DNA of 64,000 nucleotides from Ramlibacter cellulosilyticus (GTDB lineage: Bacteria > Pseudomonadota > Gammaproteobacteria > Burkholderiales > Burkholderiaceae_C): contig NZ_JACORT010000004.1 of NCBI RefSeq assembly GCF_014297465.1, forward strand, positions 62,001 through 126,000. The letters run 5' to 3'. A program made the translations under genes and the position numbers. This document shows positions 53,161 to 64,000 of the stretch, in pieces. The notes beneath the pieces were generated by a model, which was not told the DNA's origin, made no database searches, and saw only the letters and a program-made list of their open reading frames with translations. The stretch's first letter is position 1; the number at the start of each line of letters is the position of its first letter.

Positions 53161-54261
53161 TCAGATGCCGGCGCCGCTCTCCAGGAACACGCGGGCCTGC
53201 CGCGGTGTCGCCACCAGCGTCTCGCCCTCGCGCAAGCCCATCTCCCTGAACTGCTGCGCGGGGATCTGCGCCTCGATCAGGGGGTCCGTCCCCGCATTGT
53301 CCGCTGCTTTGGTCCCGTCGACCGGCAGAAGTTCCAGCCGCGCCACGGGGCCGACGACGATCGCGCGCGACAGCTTGACCACGATGCCGCTGGCGCCCGG
53401 CGCCCAGCGCCGGACGTCCAGGTCGTGCGGACGCACGTAGGCGGCCGCACGCGCGTTCTGCGCGCCGGCCAGTTCGGGAGAGTCGATCTGCACGCCTTCG
53501 AAGCTCACCGCGCCCTCGTGCGCACGCCCGTGGAACAGGTTCACGTCGCCGAGGAAGCCGTAGACGAACGGGCTGGCGGGATGGTCCCAGACCTCCTGCG
53601 GCGAGCCGACCTGCTCGATGTTGCCGGCGTTCATCAGCACGACGCGGTCCGCGACTTCCAGCGCCTCCTCCTGGTCGTGCGTGACGAAGATGGAGGTCAC
53701 GTGCAGGTCGTCGTGCAGGCGCCGCAGCCAGCGGCGCAGTTCCTTGCGCACCTTCGCGTCGAGCGCGCCGAACGGTTCGTCGAGCAGCAGCACCTTGGGT
53801 TCCACCGCGAGCGCGCGGGCGAGCGCGATGCGCTGCCGCTGGCCGCCGGAGAGCTGCGAGGGGAAGCGGTCGGCCAGCCAATCGAGCTGTACCAGCCCGA
53901 GGAGCTCGTGCACCTTCTGCTTGATCTGCGCTTCGCTCGGGCGCTGCGACCGCGGCTTCACGCGCAGGCCGAACGCCACGTTCTCGAACACGGTCATGTG
54001 CCGGAACAGCGCGTAATGCTGGAACACGAAGCCGACCTGGCGCTCGCGCACGTGCACGTCGGTCGTGTCCTCGCCGGCGAACAGGATGCTGCCCGCGTCC
54101 GCGGTCTCCAGGCCCGCGATGATGCGCAGCAGCGTGGTCTTGCCGCAGCCGGAGGGGCCGAGCAAGGCGACGAGTTCGCCGGAATCGATGTTCAGCGAGA
54201 CGTCGTTCAGCGCCTTGAAGTTGCCGAAATTCTTCGTGACGTTGCGGATCTCGATGCTCAT
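53161..54261 (-). CDS. cysA: Sulfate/thiosulfate ABC transporter ATPase CysA
   Basis: This 366-residue ATPase has Walker [11 protein letters not shown] near residue 35, signature LSGGQRQR near 137, Walker [12 protein letters not shown] near 157, and a C-terminal TOBE-like regulatory domain. It energises sulfate uptake. The ATG overlaps the cysW stop (ATGA), making it the last gene of the sbp-cysT-cysW-cysA operon. Confidence 0.95.
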   Translation of the reverse strand: MSIEIRNVTKNFGNFKALNDVSLNIDSGELVALLGPSGCGKTTLLRIIAGLETADAGSILFAGEDTTDVHVRERQVGFVFQHYALFRHMTVFENVAFGLRVKPRSQRPSEAQIKQKVHELLGLVQLDWLADRFPSQLSGGQRQRIALARALAVEPKVLLLDEPFGALDAKVRKELRRWLRRLHDDLHVTSIFVTHDQEEALEVADRVVLMNAGNIEQVGSPQEVWDHPASPFVYGFLGDVNLFHGRAHEGAVSFEGVQIDSPELAGAQNARAAAYVRPHDLDVRRWAPGASGIVVKLSRAIVVGPVARLELLPVDGTKAADNAGTDPLIEAQIPAQQFREMGLREGETLVATPRQARVFLESGAGI

Positions 54262-55163
54262 GCTGTTGCTTTCCCTTCCAGCGCCATCGGGCGCTCCGGC
54301 GGCAGCTCGGCCGACGCCTTCATTTCGCGTTCCTGCTGCCATTCCGCCACCGACTTGATCACCAGCGTGACCAGGGCGAGCAGCGCCAGCAGGGAGGCCA
54401 CGGCGAAGGCCGCGACCGACTGGTATTCGTTGTAGAGGATCTCCACGTGCAGCGGCATCGTGTTGGTCTGGCCGCGGATGTGGCCCGACACCACCGACAC
54501 CGCGCCGAACTCACCCATCGCCCGCGCATTGCACAGGATCACGCCGTAGATCAGGCCCCACTTGATGTTGGGGAGCGTGACGTGCCGGAACGTCTGCCAC
54601 CCGGTGGCGCCCAGCACGATCGCGGCCTGCTCTTCCTCCGTTCCCTGCGCCTGCATCAGCGGGATCAGCTCCCGCGCGATGAAGGGAAAGGTGACGAAGA
54701 TGGTCGCCAGCACGATGCCGGGCACGGCGAAGATGATCTTCACGTCGTGCGCCGCGAGCCAGGGGCCCAGCCAGCCCTGCGCGCCGAAGACCAGCACGTA
54801 GATCAGGCCGGAAACGACCGGCGAGACGGAGAACGGCAGGTCCACCAGCGTGGTCAGGAAGGCCTTGCCGCGGAATTCGAACTTGGCGATCGCCCAGGCC
54901 GCGCAGACGCCGAACACCAGGTTCAGCGGCACCGCGATGGCGGCCGTGATCAGCGTGAGGCGGATCGCCGCCCAGGCATCGGGCTCCTTCAGGGCCTCGA
55001 GGTAGGCGCCCAGGCCCTTGCGCAGCGCCTCGGTGAACACCGCCGCGAGCGGCAGCACGAGGAACAGCAGCAGGAAGACGAGCGCCAGTGCGACGAGGGT
55101 CCAGCGGACCCAGGCCGGCTCGGTCGTGGTGACGCGCTTGCGCGTGAGGTCGGTCGCTGCCAT
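54258..55163 (-). CDS. cysW: Sulfate ABC transporter permease CysW
   Basis: This 301-residue permease has six hydrophobic segments and the coupling loop [21 protein letters not shown]. The terms [17 protein letters not shown] and [13 protein letters not shown] are characteristic of CysW. Its ATG overlaps the cysT stop and its stop overlaps cysA. Confidence 0.95.
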   Translation of the reverse strand: MAATDLTRKRVTTTEPAWVRWTLVALALVFLLLFLVLPLAAVFTEALRKGLGAYLEALKEPDAWAAIRLTLITAAIAVPLNLVFGVCAAWAIAKFEFRGKAFLTTLVDLPFSVSPVVSGLIYVLVFGAQGWLGPWLAAHDVKIIFAVPGIVLATIFVTFPFIARELIPLMQAQGTEEEQAAIVLGATGWQTFRHVTLPNIKWGLIYGVILCNARAMGEFGAVSVVSGHIRGQTNTMPLHVEILYNEYQSVAAFAVASLLALLALVTLVIKSVAEWQQEREMKASAELPPERPMALEGKATA

Positions 55164-56047
55164 CACTGGCCTCCGGACCGGCGACGCTGCCAGGCCTGCA
55201 GCGCGTTGATCACCAGCAGCAGGATGAAGGACATGACCAGCATCACCACGGCCACGGCCGTCGCGCCGGCATAGTCGTACTGCTCCAGCTTGCCGATGAT
55301 GATCAGCGGGGTGATCTCCGAGACCATGGGCATGTTGCCGGCGATGAAGATCACCGACCCGTATTCGCCCACGGCACGCGCGAAGGCCATTGCGAAGCCG
55401 GTGAGGAGCGCCGGCGCGATGGCGGGGAAGATCACCTTGCGGAAGGTCTGCCAGCGCGTGGCGCCCAGGCACATGGCGGCCTCTTCCAGCTCCTTCTCGC
55501 TCTCTTCCAGCACCGGCTGCACCGTGCGCACCACGAATGGCAGCCCGATGAAGATCAGCGCGATCACCACGCCGTTGGGGTTGAAGGCGAGCTGGATGCC
55601 CAGAGGCTCCAGGTACTGCCCGATCCAGCCGTTGCCGGCCAGCAGCGCCGTCAGCGAGATGCCGGCCACGGCGGTGGGCAGCGCGAACGGCAGGTCCACC
55701 AGCGCGTCGACGATGCGCTTGCCGGGGAAGGAGTAGCGCACCAGCACCCAGGCGACCAGCAGGCCGAACACCGTGTTCACGCACGCCGCGAGGAAGGACG
55801 CGCCGAACGTGAGCCGGTACGAGGCGAGGACCCGGGGGGAAGCGACGGCCGCCCAGAACTGGTCCCACGACAGCGTGAAGGTCTTGAGGACCAGCGCCGA
55901 CAGCGGGATCAGCACGATCAGGCACAGGTACAGGACGGTGTAGCCCAGGGTCAGGTGGAACCCGGGCAGCACCTTCCGGCCGCGGCCGCGCGAAGAAGAA
56001 GGCGCCGCCGCCGATCCCGGCAGCGGCGCCGCGAGTGCGCCACTCAT
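55163..56047 (-). CDS. cysT: Sulfate ABC transporter permease CysT
   Basis: This 294-residue permease has an Ala/Pro/Ser-rich N-terminal tail, then [16 protein letters not shown] and further spans. The coupling loop is [22 protein letters not shown] and [15 protein letters not shown] is a family signature. It forms the membrane channel with CysW. The sbp stop is 7 bp upstream of its ATG. Confidence 0.95.
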   Translation of the reverse strand: MSGALAAPLPGSAAAPSSSRGRGRKVLPGFHLTLGYTVLYLCLIVLIPLSALVLKTFTLSWDQFWAAVASPRVLASYRLTFGASFLAACVNTVFGLLVAWVLVRYSFPGKRIVDALVDLPFALPTAVAGISLTALLAGNGWIGQYLEPLGIQLAFNPNGVVIALIFIGLPFVVRTVQPVLEESEKELEEAAMCLGATRWQTFRKVIFPAIAPALLTGFAMAFARAVGEYGSVIFIAGNMPMVSEITPLIIIGKLEQYDYAGATAVAVVMLVMSFILLLVINALQAWQRRRSGGQ

Positions 56048-56054
56048 GTCGTGC

Positions 56055-57044
56055 CTACCTGACGGTGTAGATCTTGTCGAACTGGCCGCCGTCGTTGAAG
56101 TGCACCTTCTGCGCCTCGGAGAGCGAGCCGTACAGTTCCTGCACGGTGAACAGCTTGATCTGCTTGAACTTGGGGTACTTCTTCAGCACGGCCTCGTTGG
56201 TCGGGCGGATGTAGTGCTTCGCGGCGATCTCCTGGCCCTCTTCCGAGTACAGGAAGTTCAGGTACGCCTTGGCGAGGTCGCCCGTGCCCTTCTTGGCGAC
56301 GGTGCGCTCCACGACCGCGACCGGGTTCTCGGCCACGATGCTGACGGAGGGGTACACCACGTCCACCTTGTTCGCGCCGAACTCCTGGTTGACGGATTCC
56401 ACTTCGGACTCGAACGTGATCAGCACGTCGCCGGTGTTGCGCTGCAGGAAGGCGCTGGTGGCGTCGCGGCCGCCGCGGGCCAGCACCGGCACGTTCTTGT
56501 AAAGCCTGGACACGAAGTCCGCGGCCTGCGCGTCGGTGCCGCCCTTCTTCTTCACGTAACCCCAGGCCGCGAGGTAGGCGTAGCGGCCGTTGCCGCCGGT
56601 CTTCGGGTTCACCACCACGACCTTGACGTCCGGCTTCAGCAGGTCGTCCCAGTCCTTGATGCCCTTGGGGTTGCCGTTGCGCACCAGGAACAGCATGGTG
56701 GACGTGGTCGGCGCCGCGTTGTGCGGAAAGCGCTTGGCCCAGTCCTTGGCGACGATGCCCTTGTCCGCGAGGAATTCGACGTCGGTCGTGGTGTTCATCG
56801 TCACCACGTCGGCATCGAGGCCGTCGGCCACGGCACGCGCCTGCGCGCTGGAGCCGGCGTGCGACTGCTCGATCTTCACGTCCTTGCCCGTGCTCTTCTT
56901 GTAGAAGGGCACGAACGCGGCGTTGATGTCCTTGTAGAACTCGCGGGCCACGTCGTAGGAGACGTTCAGCAGGCTTTGCTGGGCGGAGGCGATGCCGCTG
57001 GCGGCGAGGGCGAGGGAGGCGAGGAGGATCTTGAACTTGGTCAT
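56055..57044 (-). CDS. sbp: Periplasmic sulfate-binding protein
   Basis: This 329-residue protein has a Sec signal ([21 protein letters not shown]) and the sulfate-binding family segments [30 protein letters not shown] and [18 protein letters not shown]. It delivers sulfate or thiosulfate to CysTW. It is the first gene of the transporter operon, 46 bp after the peroxiredoxin gene, with a GC hairpin but no T tract in the gap, so read-through from the peroxiredoxin promoter is possible. Confidence 0.94.
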   Translation of the reverse strand: MTKFKILLASLALAASGIASAQQSLLNVSYDVAREFYKDINAAFVPFYKKSTGKDVKIEQSHAGSSAQARAVADGLDADVVTMNTTTDVEFLADKGIVAKDWAKRFPHNAAPTTSTMLFLVRNGNPKGIKDWDDLLKPDVKVVVVNPKTGGNGRYAYLAAWGYVKKKGGTDAQAADFVSRLYKNVPVLARGGRDATSAFLQRNTGDVLITFESEVESVNQEFGANKVDVVYPSVSIVAENPVAVVERTVAKKGTGDLAKAYLNFLYSEEGQEIAAKHYIRPTNEAVLKKYPKFKQIKLFTVQELYGSLSEAQKVHFNDGGQFDKIYTVR

Positions 57045-57090
57045 GGGAGAGGCATGCGGGGCCTCGGGGGCCCCGTCTTTCTGCTGGGTC

Positions 57091-57729
57091 TTATTGATTC
57101 GGCTGCGGCGTCAGGCGCAGGTACGGGCGCACGGCGTTGAAGCCCTTGGGGAAGCGCTCGGCCAGTTCCTTCGGGTCCGTGATGCTCGGGACGATGACGA
57201 CGTCGTCGCCCTGCTTCCAGTTCGCCGGCGTGGCGACCTTGTGGCTGTCCGTGAGCTGCAGCGAGTCGATCACGCGCAGGATCTCGTCGAAGTTGCGGCC
57301 GGTCGACGCGGGATACGTCAGCGTCGCGCGGATCACCTTCTTCGGGTCGATGATGAACACGCTGCGCACGGTGGCGTTGGCCAGCGAGTTCGGGTGGATC
57401 ATGTCGTAGAGGGTTGCGACCTTCTTGTCCGCATCGGCGAGGATCGGGAAGTTCACGGTGCAGTTCTGCGTGTCGTTGATGTCCTTCACCCACCCGTGGT
57501 GCGATTCGACCGGGTCGACGCTCACGGCGATGGGCTTCACGCCACGCTTGCGGAACTCGCCCGCCAGCGCGGCCGTCTTCCCCAGCTCGGTGGTGCACAC
57601 CGGGGTGAAGTCGGCGGGGTGCGAGAACAGCACCACCCACGAGTCGCCGGCCCACGCGTGGAACCGGATGCTGCCTTCGGTGGAATCCTGGGTGAAATCG
57701 GGGGCGGTATCGCCGAGCCGCAAGGTCAT
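57091..57729 (-). CDS. 1-Cys peroxiredoxin (Prx6 type)
   Basis: This 212-residue thiol peroxidase begins TLRLGDTAPDFTQDSTEG and has the peroxidatic Cys in HPADFTPVCTTELG near residue 45. The long C-terminal arm with WKQGDDVVIVPS and FPKGFNAVRPYLR is typical of the Prx6 subfamily. It reduces hydrogen peroxide and organic peroxides. GGAG lies six bases before the ATG. It precedes the sulfate transport operon in the same direction. Confidence 0.94.
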   Translation of the reverse strand: MTLRLGDTAPDFTQDSTEGSIRFHAWAGDSWVVLFSHPADFTPVCTTELGKTAALAGEFRKRGVKPIAVSVDPVESHHGWVKDINDTQNCTVNFPILADADKKVATLYDMIHPNSLANATVRSVFIIDPKKVIRATLTYPASTGRNFDEILRVIDSLQLTDSHKVATPANWKQGDDVVIVPSITDPKELAERFPKGFNAVRPYLRLTPQPNQ

Positions 57730-57758
57730 GGCCTTCTCCTTCTGGACGGGGAAGGAGG

Positions 57759-57803
57759 ATTGTGGAGACGCCCTCTTAGTTGCACAACGAATATGTCGTT
57801 GTG
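57759..57803 (-). promoter_or_regulatory. Peroxiredoxin promoter with overlapping palindrome
   Basis: Leftward TTGTGC (57787-57782) and CACAAT (57764-57759) are spaced by 17 bp. A perfect inverted repeat with arms CACAACGA (57783-57790) and TCGTTGTG (57796-57803) around ATATG covers the -35 hexamer and its upstream flank. A redox regulator is a possible ligand. Confidence 0.55.
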
Positions 57804-57822
57804 TGCTTATGGCTTCCGCCAT

Positions 57823-59873
<2,051 letters not shown>

Positions 59874-59888
59874 GCACGCCCGCAAGAA

Positions 59889-59914
59889 AAAAGGGCCGCG
59901 CGAGCGGCCCTTTT
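59889..59914. terminator. Bidirectional terminator between pobA and the Bug receptor gene
   Basis: A perfect 11-bp stem AAAAGGGCCGC/GCGGCCCTTTT with a GCGA loop lies between the converging genes. T-rich sequence follows on the plus strand and a run of T on the minus strand. Confidence 0.85.
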
Positions 59915-59929
59915 CGTTTCGTGCGGTCC

Positions 59930-60904
59930 TCAGTCCGCGAACTTGCCCCCGGCCTTGATCACCGGGCCCCACTTGTCGATCTCCGACTTCAGCCACGCGT
60001 GCAGCGCCTCGGGCGTGTTCGTGGCATCGGGCACGATCTCGGCGCCGAGGTCGTCCATGCGCTTGATCACGTCGGGATCCTTCAGCGCGGCGCGCACGGC
60101 GGCGTTCATGCGGTCGACGACCGGCTTCGGCGTGCCCTTGGGCGCGTAGATGCCGTGCCACACGACGACCTCGAAGTCCTTCAGGCCCTGCTCCGCCAGC
60201 GTCGGCGCGTTCGGCAGCACCTTCACGCGGTTCTTCGTCGTCACGCCATACAGCTTGACGCTGCCGGCCTTGATCTGCGGCACCGTCTGCGTGGTCTGGT
60301 CGCACAGCACGTCCACCTGGCCGCCCAGCAGCGCGTTCATCGCGGGCGCGGTGCCCTGGAACGGCACCTCGGTCAGCTGCACGCCCACCGCGCGCTGGAA
60401 CATCATGCCGCACAGCTGCGACACGGCGCCCAGGCCCGCGTTGGCGAGGTTGATCTTCTCCTTGTTGGCCCGGATGTAGGTCACCATCTCCTGGAAGTTG
60501 TTCGCCGGGAAGTCCTTGCGCGCGAGGAAGGTCATCGGCACTTCGACCGCCTGGCTCACGAATTCGAAGTCCTTCAGGGGATCGAACGACAGCTTGCGGT
60601 ACAGCGCCGGCGCGGTGGCCATGCCGTTGTGGTGGATGAAGAAGGTGTAGCCGTCCGGCTGCGCCTTGGCCACGTAGGCGGCGGCGACGGTGCCGCCGGC
60701 GCCCAGCTTGTTCTCGACGACGACGGTCTGGCCCAGGCTCTTGGTCATCGCGGCGCCGAGGGTGCGCGCCACGACGTCGGTGGGTCCGCCCGCCGCGAAA
60801 GGCACCACCAGCGTGATCGGCTTCGTCGGCCAGTTGCCCTGCGCGTGGGCGAATGCGGCCGTGCCCAGGGCCAGCAGCGTGAACAGGGTGCGCTTGAACT
60901 GCAT
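59930..60904 (-). CDS. Bug/TctC-family periplasmic solute receptor
   Basis: This 324-residue protein has a signal peptide (MQFKRTLFTLLALGTAAFAHA) and the Bug family motifs WPTKPITLVVPFAAGGPTDVVAR and VENKLGAGGTVAA. These receptors, hugely expanded in Burkholderiales, bind carboxylates or aromatic acids, sometimes with a tripartite TctAB transporter and sometimes alone. Its neighbourhood (pobA, CoA-transferase) suggests an aromatic or organic acid ligand. GGAG lies seven bases before the ATG. Confidence 0.93.
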   Translation of the reverse strand: MQFKRTLFTLLALGTAAFAHAQGNWPTKPITLVVPFAAGGPTDVVARTLGAAMTKSLGQTVVVENKLGAGGTVAAAYVAKAQPDGYTFFIHHNGMATAPALYRKLSFDPLKDFEFVSQAVEVPMTFLARKDFPANNFQEMVTYIRANKEKINLANAGLGAVSQLCGMMFQRAVGVQLTEVPFQGTAPAMNALLGGQVDVLCDQTTQTVPQIKAGSVKLYGVTTKNRVKVLPNAPTLAEQGLKDFEVVVWHGIYAPKGTPKPVVDRMNAAVRAALKDPDVIKRMDDLGAEIVPDATNTPEALHAWLKSEIDKWGPVIKAGGKFAD

Positions 60905-61017
60905 CGTTGTGCTCCTTGATGGATGCCGGACTACCGCGGCATGGGCCGCAGGGTAGCCAGCCCGGCGGAAAGCACCATCGGTAAGTACCCGGGCGGGCCC
61001 TCTGCTAGCCTGTGTCC

Positions 61018-61905
61018 ATGACCCACGCACCCTTGCACGGCATCCGCATCCTGAGCCTCGCGCTGAACCTGCCCGGCCCCGCGGCGCTGATGCGTTGCCG
61101 CCGCATGGGCGCGACCTGCACGAAGCTGGAGCCGCCCGCGGGCGATCCCATGGGCCACTACAACCCTTCGGCCTACTCGGAGCTGCACGAAGGCGTGAAA
61201 GTCCTGCAGGCCGACCTCAAGACCCCACAGGGCCAGGAGACGGTGCACCGCGAACTCGCGCGCACCGACATCCTGCTCACGTCCTTCCGGCCTTCGGCGG
61301 TGGAGAAGCTCGGGCTCGGCTGGAAAGGGCTGCACAGCCGCTACCCGGGCCTCAGCCACGTCGCCATCGTCGGGGCGCCGGGCGGGCGCGCGGAGGAGCC
61401 GGGACACGACCTCACGTACCTCGCGGACAACGGACTGGTCCCCGGGCTGGAACTGCCCGCCACGCTGTATGCCGACATGGGCGGCTCGCTCATGGCCTCC
61501 GAGGCGGTGCTGAAGGCGGCGCTGCGCAAGCACGAGCGCTATGCGGGTGGCGGCGACCCGCATCCCGAAGGCCTGTACCTGGAGGTGGCGCTGTCCGATG
61601 CCGCGGGCTATCTCGCGCTACCGCGGCGCTGGGGGCTCACGCAGCCGAGCGGCTCGGTGGGTGGCGCGCACGCGGGCTACCGCGTCTATCCCTGCCGGGA
61701 CGGGCGCGTTGCCGTCGCCGCGCTCGAACCGCATTTCGCCGCCCGCTTGTGCGAGGCGGCCGGGATCCAGGCGACGGATGCGAAGACCATGTTCCGCCCG
61801 GACACGCATGCGGCACTGGCGACGTTCTTCGCCGCGAAGACGCGAACCGAGCTCGACGCGCTCGCGACCGCGCAGGACCTGCCGCTCCACACGCTCGTGC
61901 CCTAG
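61018..61905 (+). CDS. CaiB/BaiF-type CoA-transferase (short)
   Basis: This 295-residue protein matches class III CoA-transferases: [27 protein letters not shown] at the start, [30 protein letters not shown], and the catalytic Asp in [16 protein letters not shown] near residue 155. It is shorter than typical members (about 400 residues), lacking part of the C-terminal region, but no frame break is visible. Its TAG stop forms a CTAG shared with the stop of the converging acyltransferase gene. Confidence 0.88.
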   Translation: MTHAPLHGIRILSLALNLPGPAALMRCRRMGATCTKLEPPAGDPMGHYNPSAYSELHEGVKVLQADLKTPQGQETVHRELARTDILLTSFRPSAVEKLGLGWKGLHSRYPGLSHVAIVGAPGGRAEEPGHDLTYLADNGLVPGLELPATLYADMGGSLMASEAVLKAALRKHERYAGGGDPHPEGLYLEVALSDAAGYLALPRRWGLTQPSGSVGGAHAGYRVYPCRDGRVAVAALEPHFAARLCEAAGIQATDAKTMFRPDTHAALATFFAAKTRTELDALATAQDLPLHTLVP

Positions 61906-62798
61906 GCGCGCGAGCCGGCGCCCTGCAGCAACGCCTCCACCTCCCGGTCCTTGTCCTCCCACAGCGCGGTGAGCCAGCGCCCGAAGGCGCGGCGGAACTG
62001 CGGGTCGGCCGCGTAGTCGCGCGCCGTGAATTCCGCCGGAATCGGCACCTGCCGCACGCGCACGACGACGCGCGGCACGCGGCCGCAGAGGAAGTCCCAG
62101 AACGTCGGGACCCCGCCGGGATACACGATCGTCGCATCCAGCATGCAGCGGAACTGCCCGCCCATGGCCTGCAGCGTGAGCGCGAGCGCGCCCGCCCGGG
62201 GCTTCAGCAGGTGGCGGTACGGCGAGGCCTGCGCCTCGCGCTTGCGCGGCGTGAAGCGCGTGCCTTCGGCGAAGTTCATGACGCTCGTGGGCACCAGGGA
62301 GAACTTGCGGCAGGCGCGCAGGGCCGCTGCGTGGTCCTCCGAACGCAGTTCGGGGCGCTTGCGCAGCTTGTCCTTCCCGTGCCGCTTCATGAAGGGGAAG
62401 TCGAGCGCCCACCAGGCGAGCCCGATCACCGGCACGTAGATCAACTGCTGCTTGAGGAAGAACTTCAGCAGCGGGATGCGCCCGCGCAGCACGTGCTGCA
62501 GCACGAAGATGTCGACCCAGGACTGGTGGTTGCAGTTCACCAGGTACCACGCGCCAGCGCGCAGGCCCGCCAGCCCCTCCACGTCCCAGCGCGTCGGTTG
62601 CGCCAGGTGCATCCACCCGCTGTTGCAGGCCACCCAGCCGTTGGCGAACGCATTGAGCACGGGGTCGACCCGGCGCCGCACCGCGGGGAACGGCAGGGCC
62701 AGCTTGAGCAGTGCGCCGGCGAAGACGGGAAGGCTCCACACCAGGGTGTTGAGCACGAGGAGCAGCAGCGCGAGCGCGCCGCGCAGGAACGAAGGCAT
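61902..62798 (-). CDS. Acyltransferase (PlsC-like lysophospholipid type)
   Basis: This 298-residue protein has N-terminal hydrophobic segments, the acyltransferase block [13 protein letters not shown] near residue 91 and block [15 protein letters not shown] near residue 175. It belongs to the YihG-type group of membrane acyltransferases that remodel phospholipids. The end overlaps the converging CoA-transferase gene by four bases (palindromic CTAG giving TAG on both strands). Confidence 0.9.
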   Translation of the reverse strand: MPSFLRGALALLLLVLNTLVWSLPVFAGALLKLALPFPAVRRRVDPVLNAFANGWVACNSGWMHLAQPTRWDVEGLAGLRAGAWYLVNCNHQSWVDIFVLQHVLRGRIPLLKFFLKQQLIYVPVIGLAWWALDFPFMKRHGKDKLRKRPELRSEDHAAALRACRKFSLVPTSVMNFAEGTRFTPRKREAQASPYRHLLKPRAGALALTLQAMGGQFRCMLDATIVYPGGVPTFWDFLCGRVPRVVVRVRQVPIPAEFTARDYAADPQFRRAFGRWLTALWEDKDREVEALLQGAGSRA

Positions 62799-62857
62799 GG
62801 ACGCATCATCGCCACGCACGGCGCGGCGCGCCTTGCGTCGCGTCAAGCATTGCGCGC

Positions 62858-64000
<1,143 letters not shown>

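Noticed and set aside
57045..57090. Terminator between the peroxiredoxin gene and sbp
   Set aside because: A GC-rich hairpin is present, but on the coding strand no T tract follows it.

Overview
The window looks like a chromosomal segment of a high-GC betaproteobacterium, most likely Burkholderiales/Comamonadaceae (a Ramlibacter- or Variovorax-like organism). That is an inference from the protein flavours (Bug/TctC receptor, CysB regulator, pepA-holC and lptFG arrangement, YejABEF, PobA), the dense codon use and the typical intergenic palindromes. No plasmid, phage or insertion-sequence gene is visible. Nearly all sequence is coding, with many overlapping start/stop codons.

Region 1 (1-11.1 kb) holds the start of the rimP operon behind an apparent transcription attenuator, then a complete carbon monoxide dehydrogenase locus read leftward: rcoM (heme CO sensor with a LytTR domain), coxM, coxS, coxL, coxG, coxD (AAA+), coxE (VWA), a mocA-like cytidylyltransferase and a small membrane protein. 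Three direct repeats with an exact 20-bp period lie between rcoM and coxM, where an RcoM operator is expected. The catalytic subunit carries AYRCSLR instead of the form I signature AYxCSFR, and the sensor appears to differ at one of its heme-ligand methionines. Divergent from rcoM are a SELENBP1/methanethiol-oxidase-family gene and a histidine-bearing membrane protein, so the locus may join CO and volatile sulfur oxidation.

Region 2 (11.1-23.9 kb) contains the yejABEF peptide importer, fabI, a large Orn/Lys/Arg decarboxylase, an NfeD/stomatin pair, and an unusual DNA-binding protein that joins a MerR-type helix-turn-helix to a class III nucleotide-cyclase-like domain. Upstream of it lies a roughly 300-bp gene-free, AT-richer stretch full of GTCTGTC motifs, followed by tRNA-Ser(GGA).

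Region 3 (23.9-32.7 kb) encodes two cytoplasmic hybrid histidine kinases. The second is about 2200 residues long and carries nine almost identical 92-residue HAMP-type repeats, visible as a 2.5-kb tandem DNA repeat.

Region 4 (32.8-52.3 kb) is mostly housekeeping: a branched-chain amino acid receptor, holC, pepA, lptFG, a CbiX-like chelatase, cysB, an aminotransferase, a Tat Rieske protein, hrpA, a tandem pair of membrane proteins with degenerate GGDEF domains, argA, an alpha/beta hydrolase and an erythromycin-esterase-like protein. Region 5 (52.4-64 kb) has a 114-bp element with perfect 31-bp inverted arms, dsbB, a sulfate ABC transporter operon, a 1-Cys peroxiredoxin, an IclR regulator facing pobA across two operator-like palindromes, a Bug receptor, a CaiB-like CoA-transferase, an acyltransferase and a ygiQ fragment cut by the window end.
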